This document shows positions 7,759 to 16,289 of a stretch of DNA of 64,000 bases, in pieces (the stretch's first letter is position 1; each line of letters begins with the position of its first letter). This DNA comes from Castellaniella hirudinis (lineage in GTDB: Bacteria > Pseudomonadota > Gammaproteobacteria > Burkholderiales > Burkholderiaceae_B), in the NCBI RefSeq assembly GCF_042651965.1, contig NZ_JBHSDY010000007.1, positions 186,001 through 250,000 of the forward strand, in the 5' to 3' direction. Position numbers and translations under genes: made by a program. A model generated the notes under the pieces. It had not been told where the DNA came from. It worked only from the letters and a program-made list of their open reading frames with translations, and did no database searches.

Positions 7759-8166
7759 ATGAGCCAAGCCACCTGGACGATTTCCGAGCTTGCCCGCGAG
7801 TTCGACATCACGCCGCGCACGATCCGGTTTTACGAGGATCAGGGCATCGTCAGCCCGGCGCGCGAAGGCCGCAACCGCGTCTACGCGCCGCGCGACCGCA
7901 CGCGGCTCAAACTCGCCCTGCGCGGGCGGCGCCTGGGGCTGCAATTGTCCGAAATCGTCACCCTGATCGACCTGTACGACCGCGGCGGCGCCAGCAGTGA
8001 CGCGCAACTGCGGCAGTACGCCGACGTCCTCGCCAGCCACCGCGAAAAACTCGAACAACAGCGGCGCGACCTGGACGCAACCCTGAAAGAAATCCGCCGC
8101 CAGCAAGCCGATTGCGAAGCGCTGCTGCAGGCGCGCCATCCACGACACCAGGAGACCCCTTCATGA
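7759..8166 (+). CDS. liuR: MerR-family transcriptional regulator, LiuR type
   Basis: A 135-residue DNA-binding regulator. The N-terminal winged helix-turn-helix TWTISELAREFDITPRTIRFYEDQGIV (about 4-31) is the MerR signature, and an alpha-helical dimerisation region follows (ADVLASHREKLEQQRRDLDATLKEI). There is no cysteine cluster for metal sensing, in line with the metabolite-type LiuR subgroup that controls leucine and isovalerate catabolism. I chose the ATG at 7759, where homology to MerR begins; the frame stays open upstream without sense. It overlaps the isovaleryl-CoA dehydrogenase start (ATGA), so the two are translationally coupled, which is the usual LiuR context. Confidence 0.88.
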   Translation: MSQATWTISELAREFDITPRTIRFYEDQGIVSPAREGRNRVYAPRDRTRLKLALRGRRLGLQLSEIVTLIDLYDRGGASSDAQLRQYADVLASHREKLEQQRRDLDATLKEIRRQQADCEALLQARHPRHQETPS

Positions 8167-9341
8167 ACCTGCCCGGCCTGAATTTCGACCTCGGCTCCGA
8201 CCTCGACATGCTGCGCGAGGCGGTCCGCGATTTCGCCCAAGCCGAAATCGCCCCGCGCGCGGCGGCGGCCGACCGCGACGATCAGTTCCCCATGGACCTG
8301 TGGCGCAAATTCGGCGACCTGGGCCTGCTGGGCGTCACCGTGGACGAAGCCTACGGCGGCGCCAACCTGGGCTATCTGGCGCACATGATCGCGATGGAGG
8401 AAATCTCGCGGGCCAGCGCGTCCATCGCCCTGTCCTACGGCGCGCACTCCAATCTGTGCGTCAATCAGCTCCACCGCAACGGCACCGAGGCCCAGAAACA
8501 GAAATACCTGCCCGGACTGATTTCCGGCGAACACGTCGGCGCCCTGGCCATGAGCGAACCGGGCGCGGGCTCGGACGTGGTCAGCATGCGGCTGCGCGCC
8601 GAAAAGCGCGGCGACCGCTACGTGCTCAACGGCACCAAGATGTGGATCACCAACGGACCGGACGCCGACACCCTGGTGGTCTACGCCAAGACCAACCCCG
8701 AGGCCCATCAGCGCGGCATCACCGCCTTCATCGTCGAAAAGTCCTTTCCCGGCTTTTCCGTGGCGCAGAAACTCGACAAGCTGGGCATGCGCGGCTCGCA
8801 CACCGGCGAGCTGGTGTTCCAGGACTGCGAAGTCCCGGCCGAAAACGTGCTGGGCCAGGTCGACGGCGGGGTCAAGGTCCTGATGAGCGGCCTGGACTAC
8901 GAACGCGCCGTGCTGGCGGCCGGCCCCCTGGGCATCATGCAGGCGGTCATGGACGTGGTCGTGCCCTATGTGCACGAGCGCAAGCAGTTCGGCCAATCCA
9001 TCGGCGAATTCCAGTTGATCCAGGGCAAGCTGGCCGACCTGTACACCACGCTGCAGGCCTGCCGCGCCTTCTGCTACACGGTCGGCAAGAACCTGGACGC
9101 GCTGGGCGCCGGACACGCGCGCCAGGTGCGCAAGGACTGCGCCGGCGTCATCCTGTACTGCGCTGAAAAAGCCACCTGGATGGCCGGCGAAGGCATCCAG
9201 ATCCTGGGCGGCAACGGCTACATCAACGACTACCCCACCGGCCGCCTGTGGCGCGATGCCAAGCTCTACGAGATCGGCGCCGGCACCAGCGAGATCCGCC
9301 GCATGCTGATCGGCCGCGAACTGTTCAACGAAACAGCCTGA
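8163..9341 (+). CDS. liuA: isovaleryl-CoA dehydrogenase
   Basis: FAD flavoenzyme that oxidises isovaleryl-CoA to 3-methylcrotonyl-CoA, the committed step of leucine degradation. The 392-residue length and all segments are typical of acyl-CoA dehydrogenases: N-terminal helical domain, beta domain with AMSEPGAGSDVVSM and MWITNGPDAD (FAD and substrate contacts), and C-terminal domain with LDYERAVLAAGPLGIMQ holding the isovaleryl-type catalytic glutamate. The ending QILGGNGYINDYPTGRLWRDAK is characteristic of isovaleryl-CoA dehydrogenase. The ATG at 8163 overlaps the liuR stop. Position next to liuR and the methylcrotonyl-CoA carboxylase genes supports the assignment. Confidence 0.93.
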   Translation: MNLPGLNFDLGSDLDMLREAVRDFAQAEIAPRAAAADRDDQFPMDLWRKFGDLGLLGVTVDEAYGGANLGYLAHMIAMEEISRASASIALSYGAHSNLCVNQLHRNGTEAQKQKYLPGLISGEHVGALAMSEPGAGSDVVSMRLRAEKRGDRYVLNGTKMWITNGPDADTLVVYAKTNPEAHQRGITAFIVEKSFPGFSVAQKLDKLGMRGSHTGELVFQDCEVPAENVLGQVDGGVKVLMSGLDYERAVLAAGPLGIMQAVMDVVVPYVHERKQFGQSIGEFQLIQGKLADLYTTLQACRAFCYTVGKNLDALGAGHARQVRKDCAGVILYCAEKATWMAGEGIQILGGNGYINDYPTGRLWRDAKLYEIGAGTSEIRRMLIGRELFNETA

Positions 9342-9364
9342 ACCCAGCCGGGAGCCACGCCGTC

Positions 9365-11191
9365 ATGGACGATACCGGCGACCATCGCCACATCCAGCCC
9401 GTCGCGCCCCGGGGCCAGTCCCCGGAGGCCGTGGCGCGCATGATCCTGGCCGGATTCGACCGCCACTACTCGCTGTTCCGCTACAGCGCGCAACGGGCCA
9501 AATCGCTGTTCGAATCGGGCGACTGGCACGGCATCCAGCAGCTCTCGCGCGAACGCATCGAATACTACGACACCCGGGTGCGCGAATGCGCCTCGTCCCT
9601 GGGCCAGGCGCTGCGCGGCACCACGCCCGCGCGCACCGCGCCGGACACCGCCCTGACCGACGAGCAGATCGAGTTCTGGCAGGCCGCCAAGACCTGCTAC
9701 ATCACGCTGCTGGCCGGCCACCGCCAGCCCGAATGCGCCGAGACCTTCTTCAATTCGGTGTCCTGCCGCATCCTGCATCGCAACTACTTCAACAACGATT
9801 TCCTGTTCGTGCGCCCGGCCGTGGCGACCGACTACATCGACGGCGAACAGCCGTCCTACCGGGCCTACTACCCGCTGACCGAGGGCCTGCTGCCCAGCCT
9901 GGTCCGCATGGCGGCCGACTTCGGCCTGGCGGCGCCCTATCACGACCTGCCGGCCGACGTGCGGCGCATGGCGCGCATGGGCCTGCGTCATCTGCGCCGC
10001 ACCCTGCCGCGCGGCCAGGGCAAGCGCCTGGCGCCGGACTGCCAGATCCAGGTGCTCAACACCCTGTTCTACCGCAACAAGGGCGCCTACATCGTCGGCC
10101 GCCTGATCAACCAGACCGCCATCCACCCGTTCGCCGTGGCGCTGCTGCACACGCCCTCGGGCCACATCCAGTTCGACGCCCTGCTGCACTCCAGCGACGA
10201 CCTGAGCACGCTGTTCAGCTTCACGCGCGCCTATTTCCTGGTCGACATGGAGGCCTCGGCGGCCTACGTCGATTTCCTGGCGTCGCTGTTCCCGCGCAAG
10301 CCCAAGGCCGAGATCTACACCACCATCGGCCTGCAGAAACAGGGCAAGACCCTGTTCTACCGCGACTTCCTGCACCACCTGTCGCATTCGCGGGACGCCT
10401 TCGACTACGCGCCGGGGATCCAGGGCATGGTGATGACGGTGTTCACCCTGCCGTCCTACCCCTACGTGTTCAAGCTGATCCGCGACCGCATCGCCAAGGA
10501 CGGCATGGACGAGGCCACGGTGCGGCTCAAATACCAGATGGTGAAAAAGCACGACCGCGTCGGGCGCATGGCCGACACCTGGGAATACTCCCAAGTCGCC
10601 CTGCCGCGCGACCGCTTCTCGCCGCGCCTGCTCGAAGGCCTGCGCCGCGAGGTTCCCAGCCTGCTCGAAGAAACCGACGATCTGGTGGTGCTGCGCCACG
10701 TCTACATCGAACGCCGTATGACGCCGCTGAACATCTTCCTGACCGGCGCCTCCGACGCCGCCCTGGAGGCCGCCGTGCAGCAATACGGCCAGGCCATCCG
10801 CGAACTGGCCGCCGCCAACATCTTCCCCGGCGACATGCTGTACAAGAATTTCGGCGTCACCCGCCTGGGCCGCGTGGTCTTCTACGACTACGACGAGATC
10901 CAGCGCATGACGGAAATGCAGTTCCGCCGCATCCCGCCCGCCCCCAACGAAGAAGCCGAGATGTCCGGCGAACCCTGGTATCCGGTGGGCGCCAACGACG
11001 TATTCCCGGAAGAATTCGAGCGTTTTCTATTGGGAGATTCCCGGGTGCGCGCCGCCTTCCTCAAACACCATGCGCCGCTTTTGGATGCACAATGGTGGCA
11101 GGATTGCCGTGCGCGCGCCGCCCAGGGTCGTATCGAAGATATCTTTCCCTACGATCAAGCGCGCAGACTGCAGCCGACGGACGGCCGCTGA
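9365..11191 (+). CDS. aceK: isocitrate dehydrogenase kinase/phosphatase
   Basis: Bifunctional enzyme that phosphorylates isocitrate dehydrogenase, diverting isocitrate to the glyoxylate shunt, and reverses it. The protein has 608 residues, close to the E. coli enzyme. Diagnostic AceK segments are IYTTIGLQKQGKTLFYRDF (about 312-330), TVFTLPSYPYVFKLIRDR, the MVKKHDRVGRMADT loop and IFPGDMLYKNFGVTRLGR with VFYDYDEIQ near 480-515, which holds the catalytic aspartates. ATG 9365 lies 23 bases after liuA with GGGAG about 12 bases upstream. It sits inside the leucine catabolic block and not beside aceBA, a sensible partnership because leucine degradation ends in acetyl-CoA and acetoacetate. Confidence 0.95.
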   Translation: MDDTGDHRHIQPVAPRGQSPEAVARMILAGFDRHYSLFRYSAQRAKSLFESGDWHGIQQLSRERIEYYDTRVRECASSLGQALRGTTPARTAPDTALTDEQIEFWQAAKTCYITLLAGHRQPECAETFFNSVSCRILHRNYFNNDFLFVRPAVATDYIDGEQPSYRAYYPLTEGLLPSLVRMAADFGLAAPYHDLPADVRRMARMGLRHLRRTLPRGQGKRLAPDCQIQVLNTLFYRNKGAYIVGRLINQTAIHPFAVALLHTPSGHIQFDALLHSSDDLSTLFSFTRAYFLVDMEASAAYVDFLASLFPRKPKAEIYTTIGLQKQGKTLFYRDFLHHLSHSRDAFDYAPGIQGMVMTVFTLPSYPYVFKLIRDRIAKDGMDEATVRLKYQMVKKHDRVGRMADTWEYSQVALPRDRFSPRLLEGLRREVPSLLEETDDLVVLRHVYIERRMTPLNIFLTGASDAALEAAVQQYGQAIRELAAANIFPGDMLYKNFGVTRLGRVVFYDYDEIQRMTEMQFRRIPPAPNEEAEMSGEPWYPVGANDVFPEEFERFLLGDSRVRAAFLKHHAPLLDAQWWQDCRARAAQGRIEDIFPYDQARRLQPTDGR

Positions 11192-11244
11192 AGGTCCGTC
11201 CGGAGCGAATCAAGAGACACACTCTGAGCAAAAGGAGCAACACC

Positions 11245-12426
11245 ATGTCCGAGTCCATCGTCATCGTCGCCGCCGCCCGCACCCCCATGGGGGGCATGCT
11301 GGGCAGCCTTTCCGGTCTGGCCGCAAACGAACTGGGTGCCATTGCGATCAAGGCCGCCGTCGAGCGTTCCGGCATTGCCGGCGACGCCATCCAGGAAGTC
11401 ATCATGGGCAACGTGCTGCAAGCCGGCCAGGGCCAGGCGCCCGCCCGCCAGGCCGCCCTGAAAGCCGGCCTGCCCAAAAGCGTGGCCTGCAGCACCCTGC
11501 ACAAGGTCTGCGGCTCCGGCCTGAAGGCCGTGATGCTGGCCCACGACATCATCAAGGCCGGATCGGCCGAAGTCGTGGTGGCCGGCGGCCAGGAAAGCAT
11601 GAGCAACGCCCCCTACCTGCTGCTCAAGGGCCGCCAGGGCTATCGCTACGGCCACTCCACGGTCTATGACCACATGGCCATGGACGGCCTGGAAGACGCC
11701 TACCAGCGCGGCACCGCCATGGGCGTGTTCGCCGAGGACTGCGCCTCGAAATACACCTTCACGCGCGAACAGCAGGACGCCTTCTCGCTCGAATCGCTGC
11801 GCCGCGCGCGCCAGGCGACCGAAGACGGCAGCTTCAAGTGGGAAATCGCCCCGGTCACCGTCAAGGGCCGCAAGGGCGACCAGGTGATCGACACCGACGA
11901 AGGCCCGGCCAAGGCCATGCCGGACAAGATCCCGACGCTCAAGCCTGCTTTCAAAAAGGACGGCACGATCACGGCGGCCAACGCGTCCTCGATCTCCGAC
12001 GGCGCCGCGGCCCTGGTGGTGACGACCGCCTCCAAGGCCGAGTCGCTCGGCGTCAAGCCCCTGGCGCGCATCGTCGCCCACAGCCAGTTCTCGCACGAGC
12101 CGGAATGGTTCACCACCGCCCCGGTCGGCGCCATCCAGAAGGTGCTGGACAAGGCCGGCTGGAAGGCCGGCGACGTCGATCTGTACGAGATCAACGAAGC
12201 CTTCGCCGTGGTGACCATGGCGGCCATGGCCGACCTGAAACTGCCGCACGACCGCGTCAACATCCACGGCGGCGCCACGGCCCTGGGCCACCCCATCGGC
12301 GCCTCGGGCGCCCGCCTGCTGGTGACGCTGATCGGCGCCCTGCGCAAGACCGGCGGCAAGCGCGGCGTGGCCACGCTGTGCATCGGCGGCGGCGAAGCCG
12401 TCGCCCTGGCCGTCGAATTGCCGTAA
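11245..12426 (+). CDS. acetyl-CoA C-acetyltransferase (thiolase)
   Basis: Thiolase II family enzyme of 393 residues that condenses two acetyl-CoA or cleaves acetoacetyl-CoA, the last step for the acetoacetate made from leucine. The nucleophile cysteine is in LHKVCGSGLKA (about residue 90), the catalytic histidine in GGATALGHPIGASGAR (about 350) and the second cysteine in TLCIGGGEA (about 380). YEINEAFAVV is the family NEAF motif. A strong ribosome binding site AAAGGAG precedes the ATG at 11245. It follows aceK by 53 bases and is separated from the carboxylase genes by a hairpin repeat. Symbols such as atoB or phaA would fit, but I cannot separate them by eye. Confidence 0.92.
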   Translation: MSESIVIVAAARTPMGGMLGSLSGLAANELGAIAIKAAVERSGIAGDAIQEVIMGNVLQAGQGQAPARQAALKAGLPKSVACSTLHKVCGSGLKAVMLAHDIIKAGSAEVVVAGGQESMSNAPYLLLKGRQGYRYGHSTVYDHMAMDGLEDAYQRGTAMGVFAEDCASKYTFTREQQDAFSLESLRRARQATEDGSFKWEIAPVTVKGRKGDQVIDTDEGPAKAMPDKIPTLKPAFKKDGTITAANASSISDGAAALVVTTASKAESLGVKPLARIVAHSQFSHEPEWFTTAPVGAIQKVLDKAGWKAGDVDLYEINEAFAVVTMAAMADLKLPHDRVNIHGGATALGHPIGASGARLLVTLIGALRKTGGKRGVATLCIGGGEAVALAVELP

Positions 12427-12450
12427 GCCTTCGCAGTTCCCGGGATGAGT

Positions 12451-12560
12451 CCGGACACCGAGCAGTCCCTGCGGACTGCTCGGTGCCTGACGAATCGGAG
12501 CGCCTTGCAAGGCGCGACGTGGGGAGATGCCGCAATTTGAAGCTGGCCCCACAGCCTGCC
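12451..12560 (+). repeat. intergenic hairpin repeat family, copy 1
   Basis: Starts with a perfect 13-bp stem, CACCGAGCAGTCC (12456-12468), loop CTGC, and its complement at 12473-12485. Then CCTGACGAATCGGA, the 16-bp palindrome GCGCCTTGCAAGGCGC (12500-12515), GACGTGGGGAGATGCCG and TTTGAAGCTGGCCCCA. The same order occurs on the minus strand near 53.0 and 27.6 kb. No T-run follows the stem, so it is not an ordinary terminator. It fills most of the 182-base gap between the thiolase and the carboxylase beta gene. Confidence 0.8.
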
Positions 12561-12608
12561 GAACTTAAGCAGCACGCAGGTCATTTTTCTTTACTTCCAG
12601 GAACCGAC

Positions 12609-14210
12609 ATGCCGGTCATCGAGTCCCGCATCAACCCACGATCCCAGGAATTCCAGGACAACGCCCGCGTCATGCGGTCGCTGGTCGACGACCTGCGCGC
12701 ACGCATCGCGCAGACGGCGCAAGGCGGCGGCGAAACGGCCCGCGCCAAGCACCTGGCGCGCGGCAAGCTGCTGCCGCGCGAACGGGTCGAGCGCCTGCTC
12801 GATCCCGGCACGCCCTTCCTGGAACTGTCGCCGCTGGCGGCGCTCGATGTCTACGGCAACGATTCGCCCGGCGCCGGCCTGATCACCGGCATCGGCCGGG
12901 TGGGCGGCACCGAATGCGTGATCGTCTGCAACGACGCCACGGTCAAGGGCGGCACCTACTACCCGCTGACCGTCAAGAAACACCTGCGCGCCCAGGAAAT
13001 CGCCCAGCAGAACCATCTGCCCTGCGTCTACCTGGTCGATTCGGGCGGCGCCAACCTGCCCAATCAGGACGAGGTCTTTCCCGACCGCGACCACTTCGGG
13101 CGCATCTTCTACAACCAGGCCGTCATGTCCTCCATGGGCATCGCCCAACTGGCCGTGGTGATGGGATCCTGCACCGCCGGGGGCGCCTACGTGCCCGCCA
13201 TGAGCGACGAATCCATCATCGTGCGCAACCAGGGCACGATCTTTCTGGGCGGCCCGCCCCTGGTCAAGGCCGCCACCGGCGAAGAAGTCTCGGCGGAAGA
13301 CCTGGGCGGCGGCGACGTGCACACCCGCCTGTCGGGCGTGGCCGACCATCTGGCCGAAAACGACACCCACGCGCTGCGCCTGGCGCGCGACGCGGTGGCG
13401 CGGCTGAGCCGCCCGGCCCTGCCCGCCGCCGGCGCCTGGACCGAGCCCCTGTACGACCCGGCCGAACTGGACGGCATCATCCCCCAGGACACGCGCAAGC
13501 CCTACGACGTGCGTGAGGTCATCGCCCGCATCGTGGACGGTTCCGACTTCGAGGAATTCAAGGCGCGCTTCGGCACGACCCTGGTCACGGGCTTTGCGCG
13601 GATCTACGGCATGCCGGTCGGCATCATCGCCAACAACGGCATCCTGTTCTCCGAAGCCGCCCAAAAAGGCACGCACTTCATCGAGCTGTGCTGCCAGCGC
13701 AATATTCCCCTGGTCTTCCTGCAGAACATCAGCGGCTTCATGGTGGGCCGCAAATACGAAAACGAGGGCATCGCCCGCCACGGCGCGAAGATGGTCACGG
13801 CCGTGTCCACCGCCGCGGTGCCCAAATTCACGGTGCTGCTCGGCGGTTCGTTCGGCGCCGGCAACTACGGCATGTGCGGCCGCGCCTTCAGCCCGCGCCT
13901 GCTGTTCCTGTGGCCCAACGCGCGCATCTCGGTCATGGGCGGCGAACAGGCCGCCAGCGTCCTGGCCACCGTGAAACGCGACAACATCGAACGCAAGGGC
14001 GGCGCCTGGTCCGCCGACGAGGAAGAAGCCTTCAAGGCGCCCATCCGCGACCAGTACGAGCACGAAGGCCATCCCTACTATTCCACCGCGCGTCTGTGGG
14101 ACGACGGCATCATCGCGCCGTCCGACACCCGGCGGGTGCTGGGCCTGGGCCTGGCCGCCGCCCGTCACGCCCCGGCCGAAGCCACGCGCTTCGGTGTGTT
14201 CAGAATGTAA
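12609..14210 (+). CDS. liuB: 3-methylcrotonyl-CoA carboxylase beta subunit (carboxyltransferase)
   Basis: Carboxyltransferase half of biotin-dependent methylcrotonyl-CoA carboxylase, which converts 3-methylcrotonyl-CoA to 3-methylglutaconyl-CoA. The 533-residue length fits. Two crotonase-like lobes are visible: the first with NDATVKGGTYYPLTVKKHLR and CVYLVDSGGANLPNQ, the second with IANNGILFSEAAQKGTHFIEL and NISGFMVGRKYENEGIA. The segment QDEVFPDRDHFGRIFYNQA is typical of MCC rather than propionyl-CoA carboxylase. ATG 12609 is preceded by AGGAACCGAC. The alpha subunit gene follows after 10 bases. The repeat element upstream means it may have its own promoter or RNA processing relative to the thiolase. 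Confidence 0.93.
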   Translation: MPVIESRINPRSQEFQDNARVMRSLVDDLRARIAQTAQGGGETARAKHLARGKLLPRERVERLLDPGTPFLELSPLAALDVYGNDSPGAGLITGIGRVGGTECVIVCNDATVKGGTYYPLTVKKHLRAQEIAQQNHLPCVYLVDSGGANLPNQDEVFPDRDHFGRIFYNQAVMSSMGIAQLAVVMGSCTAGGAYVPAMSDESIIVRNQGTIFLGGPPLVKAATGEEVSAEDLGGGDVHTRLSGVADHLAENDTHALRLARDAVARLSRPALPAAGAWTEPLYDPAELDGIIPQDTRKPYDVREVIARIVDGSDFEEFKARFGTTLVTGFARIYGMPVGIIANNGILFSEAAQKGTHFIELCCQRNIPLVFLQNISGFMVGRKYENEGIARHGAKMVTAVSTAAVPKFTVLLGGSFGAGNYGMCGRAFSPRLLFLWPNARISVMGGEQAASVLATVKRDNIERKGGAWSADEEEAFKAPIRDQYEHEGHPYYSTARLWDDGIIAPSDTRRVLGLGLAAARHAPAEATRFGVFRM

Positions 14211-14220
14211 GGAAACCGCC

Positions 14221-16239
14221 ATGTTCGATACCCTCCTGATCGCGAACCGGGGCGAGATCGCCTGCCGCATCGCCGCCACGGCCCGCCGCATGGGCATCCG
14301 CACCGTCGCCGTCTATTCCGACGCCGATGCCGACGCCCGCCACGTCCAGGCCTGCGACCGCGCCGTGCACATCGGCGGCCCGGAGCCCGCCGCCAGCTAT
14401 CTGCGCGCCGACGCCATCCTGGATGCCGCGCGCCGCACCGGCGCCCAGGCCATCCACCCGGGCTACGGCTTTCTCTCGGAAAACGCCGGGTTCGCCCGTG
14501 CCTGCGCCGACGCCGGCCTGATCTTCGTCGGCCCGCCGGTGGACGCAATCGCCGCCATGGGCAGCAAGTCCGCCGCCAAGACCCTGATGTCCGGGGCCGA
14601 CGTGCCCCTGGTGCCGGGCTACCACGGCGAACGCCAGGAGGCTGATTTCCTGCAGGAACAGGCGCGCGCCATCGGCTATCCCGTGCTCATCAAGGCCAGC
14701 GCGGGCGGCGGCGGCAAGGGCATGCGCATCGTCCACGCCGACGCCGAATTCCAGGCGGCCCTGGCCTCCTGCCAGCGCGAGGCGGCCAGCAGCTTCAGCA
14801 ACGCCCAGGTCCTGATCGAACGCTATCTGACCAAGCCGCGCCACATCGAGATCCAGGTCTTCGCCGACACCCACGGGCAATGCGTGCATCTGTTCGAGCG
14901 CGACTGCTCGGTGCAGCGACGCCACCAGAAGGTCATCGAAGAAGCCCCCGCGCCCGGCATGACGCCGGACCGCCGCGAGGCCATGGGCCGGGCGGCCGTG
15001 GCCGCCGCCCAGGCCGTCGGCTACGTCGGCGCCGGCACGGTGGAATTCATCGCCGAGCCTGACGGGCGCTTCTATTTCATGGAAATGAACACCCGGCTGC
15101 AGGTCGAGCACCCGGTCACTGAAGCCATCACCGGCCAGGACCTGGTGGAATGGCAGTTGCGCGTGGCCGCCGGCCAGCCGCTGCCGCTGCGCCAGGACCA
15201 GTTGCGCATCCAGGGCCACGCGCTGGAGGCCCGCATCTACGCCGAAAACCCGGACAAGGACTTCCTGCCCAGCATCGGCCGCCTGGACGCCCTGCAATGG
15301 CCGCCGCACGTCGTCTTCCAGACCGGCCCGGTGCGCGTGGACGGCGGCGTGCGCGAAGGCGACACCATTTCCCCGCACTACGACCCGATGATCGCCAAGC
15401 TGATCGTCCACGGCCAGGACCGCGAACAGGCCCGGCAGCGGATGCTGCGCGCGCTGGGCGCAGTGCGCTGCACCGGCGTGCAGACCAATATCGCCTTCCT
15501 CGGCCGCCTGATGGACGACCCGGCTTTCGCCGGTGCCGACCTGGACACCGGGCTGATCGAACGCGAACACGAACGCCTGTTCCCCGCGCCCCGGGACAGC
15601 GAGGACAGCGCGCTGGCCCTGGCCGTCGCCGCCCTGCTGCATCACGACGGTCCGGCCCGCCCCGGCGCCACGGCCGATACGAACCCCTGGGGCCAGTCCG
15701 ACGGCTGGCGCATCGGCGGCCGCTACGCGCGCACCCTGGTCCTGAAAGACGATCGGGGCGAACGCACCCTGCATCTGCGCCGTGACGGCAGCCTCTGGAC
15801 CCTGGGGGTGGACGAACACCCCGCGCAGGCCTTTCACTGGCAGGCCGAGGGCCGCCACCCGGCCCATGTCCGCGTGCGCCTGGGCGACACCGAGGCGCGC
15901 GGCGACGTCCATCGCGACGGCGCGCGCCTGGACGTCTTCGACTACGGCCGGCGCCAGACCCTGGAATGGCGCGACCCGCTCGCCCTGGCGGCGGCATCCG
16001 CCGACGATGCGGCCGGCGGCCTGACCGCCCCCATGCCGGGCAAGATCCTGTCGGTCGCCGTGTCGGCGGGCGACAGCGTCACACGCGGCACGCCCCTGAT
16101 CGTCATGGAGGCCATGAAGATGGAGCACACCATCGAAGCGCCCCATGACGGCGTGGTCAAGGAAGTCTTCTACACGGCCGGCGACCAGGTGACCGAAGGC
16201 GTGACCTTGATCGACCTGGAGGCCGCCGAGGCGGATTGA
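14221..16239 (+). CDS. liuD: 3-methylcrotonyl-CoA carboxylase alpha subunit (biotin carboxylase and biotin carrier)
   Basis: A 672-residue fusion of biotin carboxylase and biotin carrier domains. From the N-terminus: MFDTLLIANRGEIACRI (biotin carboxylase start), ATP-grasp glycine loop KASAGGGGKGMRIV (about 157-170), EMNTRLQVEHPVTE (about 290-304), biotin carboxylase C-terminal region to about 445, a variable linker, and the carrier domain with VMEAMKMEHTIEAP, biotinylated at K633. It is partner of the beta subunit encoded immediately upstream. AAGGA lies 8 bases before the ATG. The usual next liu genes (enoyl-CoA hydratase liuC and HMG-CoA lyase liuE) do not follow; smg does. Confidence 0.92.
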   Translation: MFDTLLIANRGEIACRIAATARRMGIRTVAVYSDADADARHVQACDRAVHIGGPEPAASYLRADAILDAARRTGAQAIHPGYGFLSENAGFARACADAGLIFVGPPVDAIAAMGSKSAAKTLMSGADVPLVPGYHGERQEADFLQEQARAIGYPVLIKASAGGGGKGMRIVHADAEFQAALASCQREAASSFSNAQVLIERYLTKPRHIEIQVFADTHGQCVHLFERDCSVQRRHQKVIEEAPAPGMTPDRREAMGRAAVAAAQAVGYVGAGTVEFIAEPDGRFYFMEMNTRLQVEHPVTEAITGQDLVEWQLRVAAGQPLPLRQDQLRIQGHALEARIYAENPDKDFLPSIGRLDALQWPPHVVFQTGPVRVDGGVREGDTISPHYDPMIAKLIVHGQDREQARQRMLRALGAVRCTGVQTNIAFLGRLMDDPAFAGADLDTGLIEREHERLFPAPRDSEDSALALAVAALLHHDGPARPGATADTNPWGQSDGWRIGGRYARTLVLKDDRGERTLHLRRDGSLWTLGVDEHPAQAFHWQAEGRHPAHVRVRLGDTEARGDVHRDGARLDVFDYGRRQTLEWRDPLALAAASADDAAGGLTAPMPGKILSVAVSAGDSVTRGTPLIVMEAMKMEHTIEAPHDGVVKEVFYTAGDQVTEGVTLIDLEAAEAD

Positions 16240-16289
16240 CGCATCCGGATTGCCGGAGGAATCCGGTACACTGGAACGGCAACTGCCTC

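Noticed and set aside
12456..12485. 13-bp hairpin as an ordinary terminator of the thiolase gene
   Set aside because: No T-run follows, and the hairpin is part of a longer repeat found at other sites, so I list it as a repeat.
12591..14303. A 570-codon minus-strand frame opposite liuB
   Set aside because: Antisense shadow of a clear carboxyltransferase gene; no recognisable motifs.
14200..16146. Minus-strand frame opposite liuD
   Set aside because: Antisense shadow; the plus strand encodes a full biotin carboxylase/carrier protein.
16240..16289. CCGGATT/AATCCGG inverted repeat between liuD and smg as a terminator
   Set aside because: Only 7 bp with no T-run, and it includes the likely translation-initiation region of smg; too weak to call.
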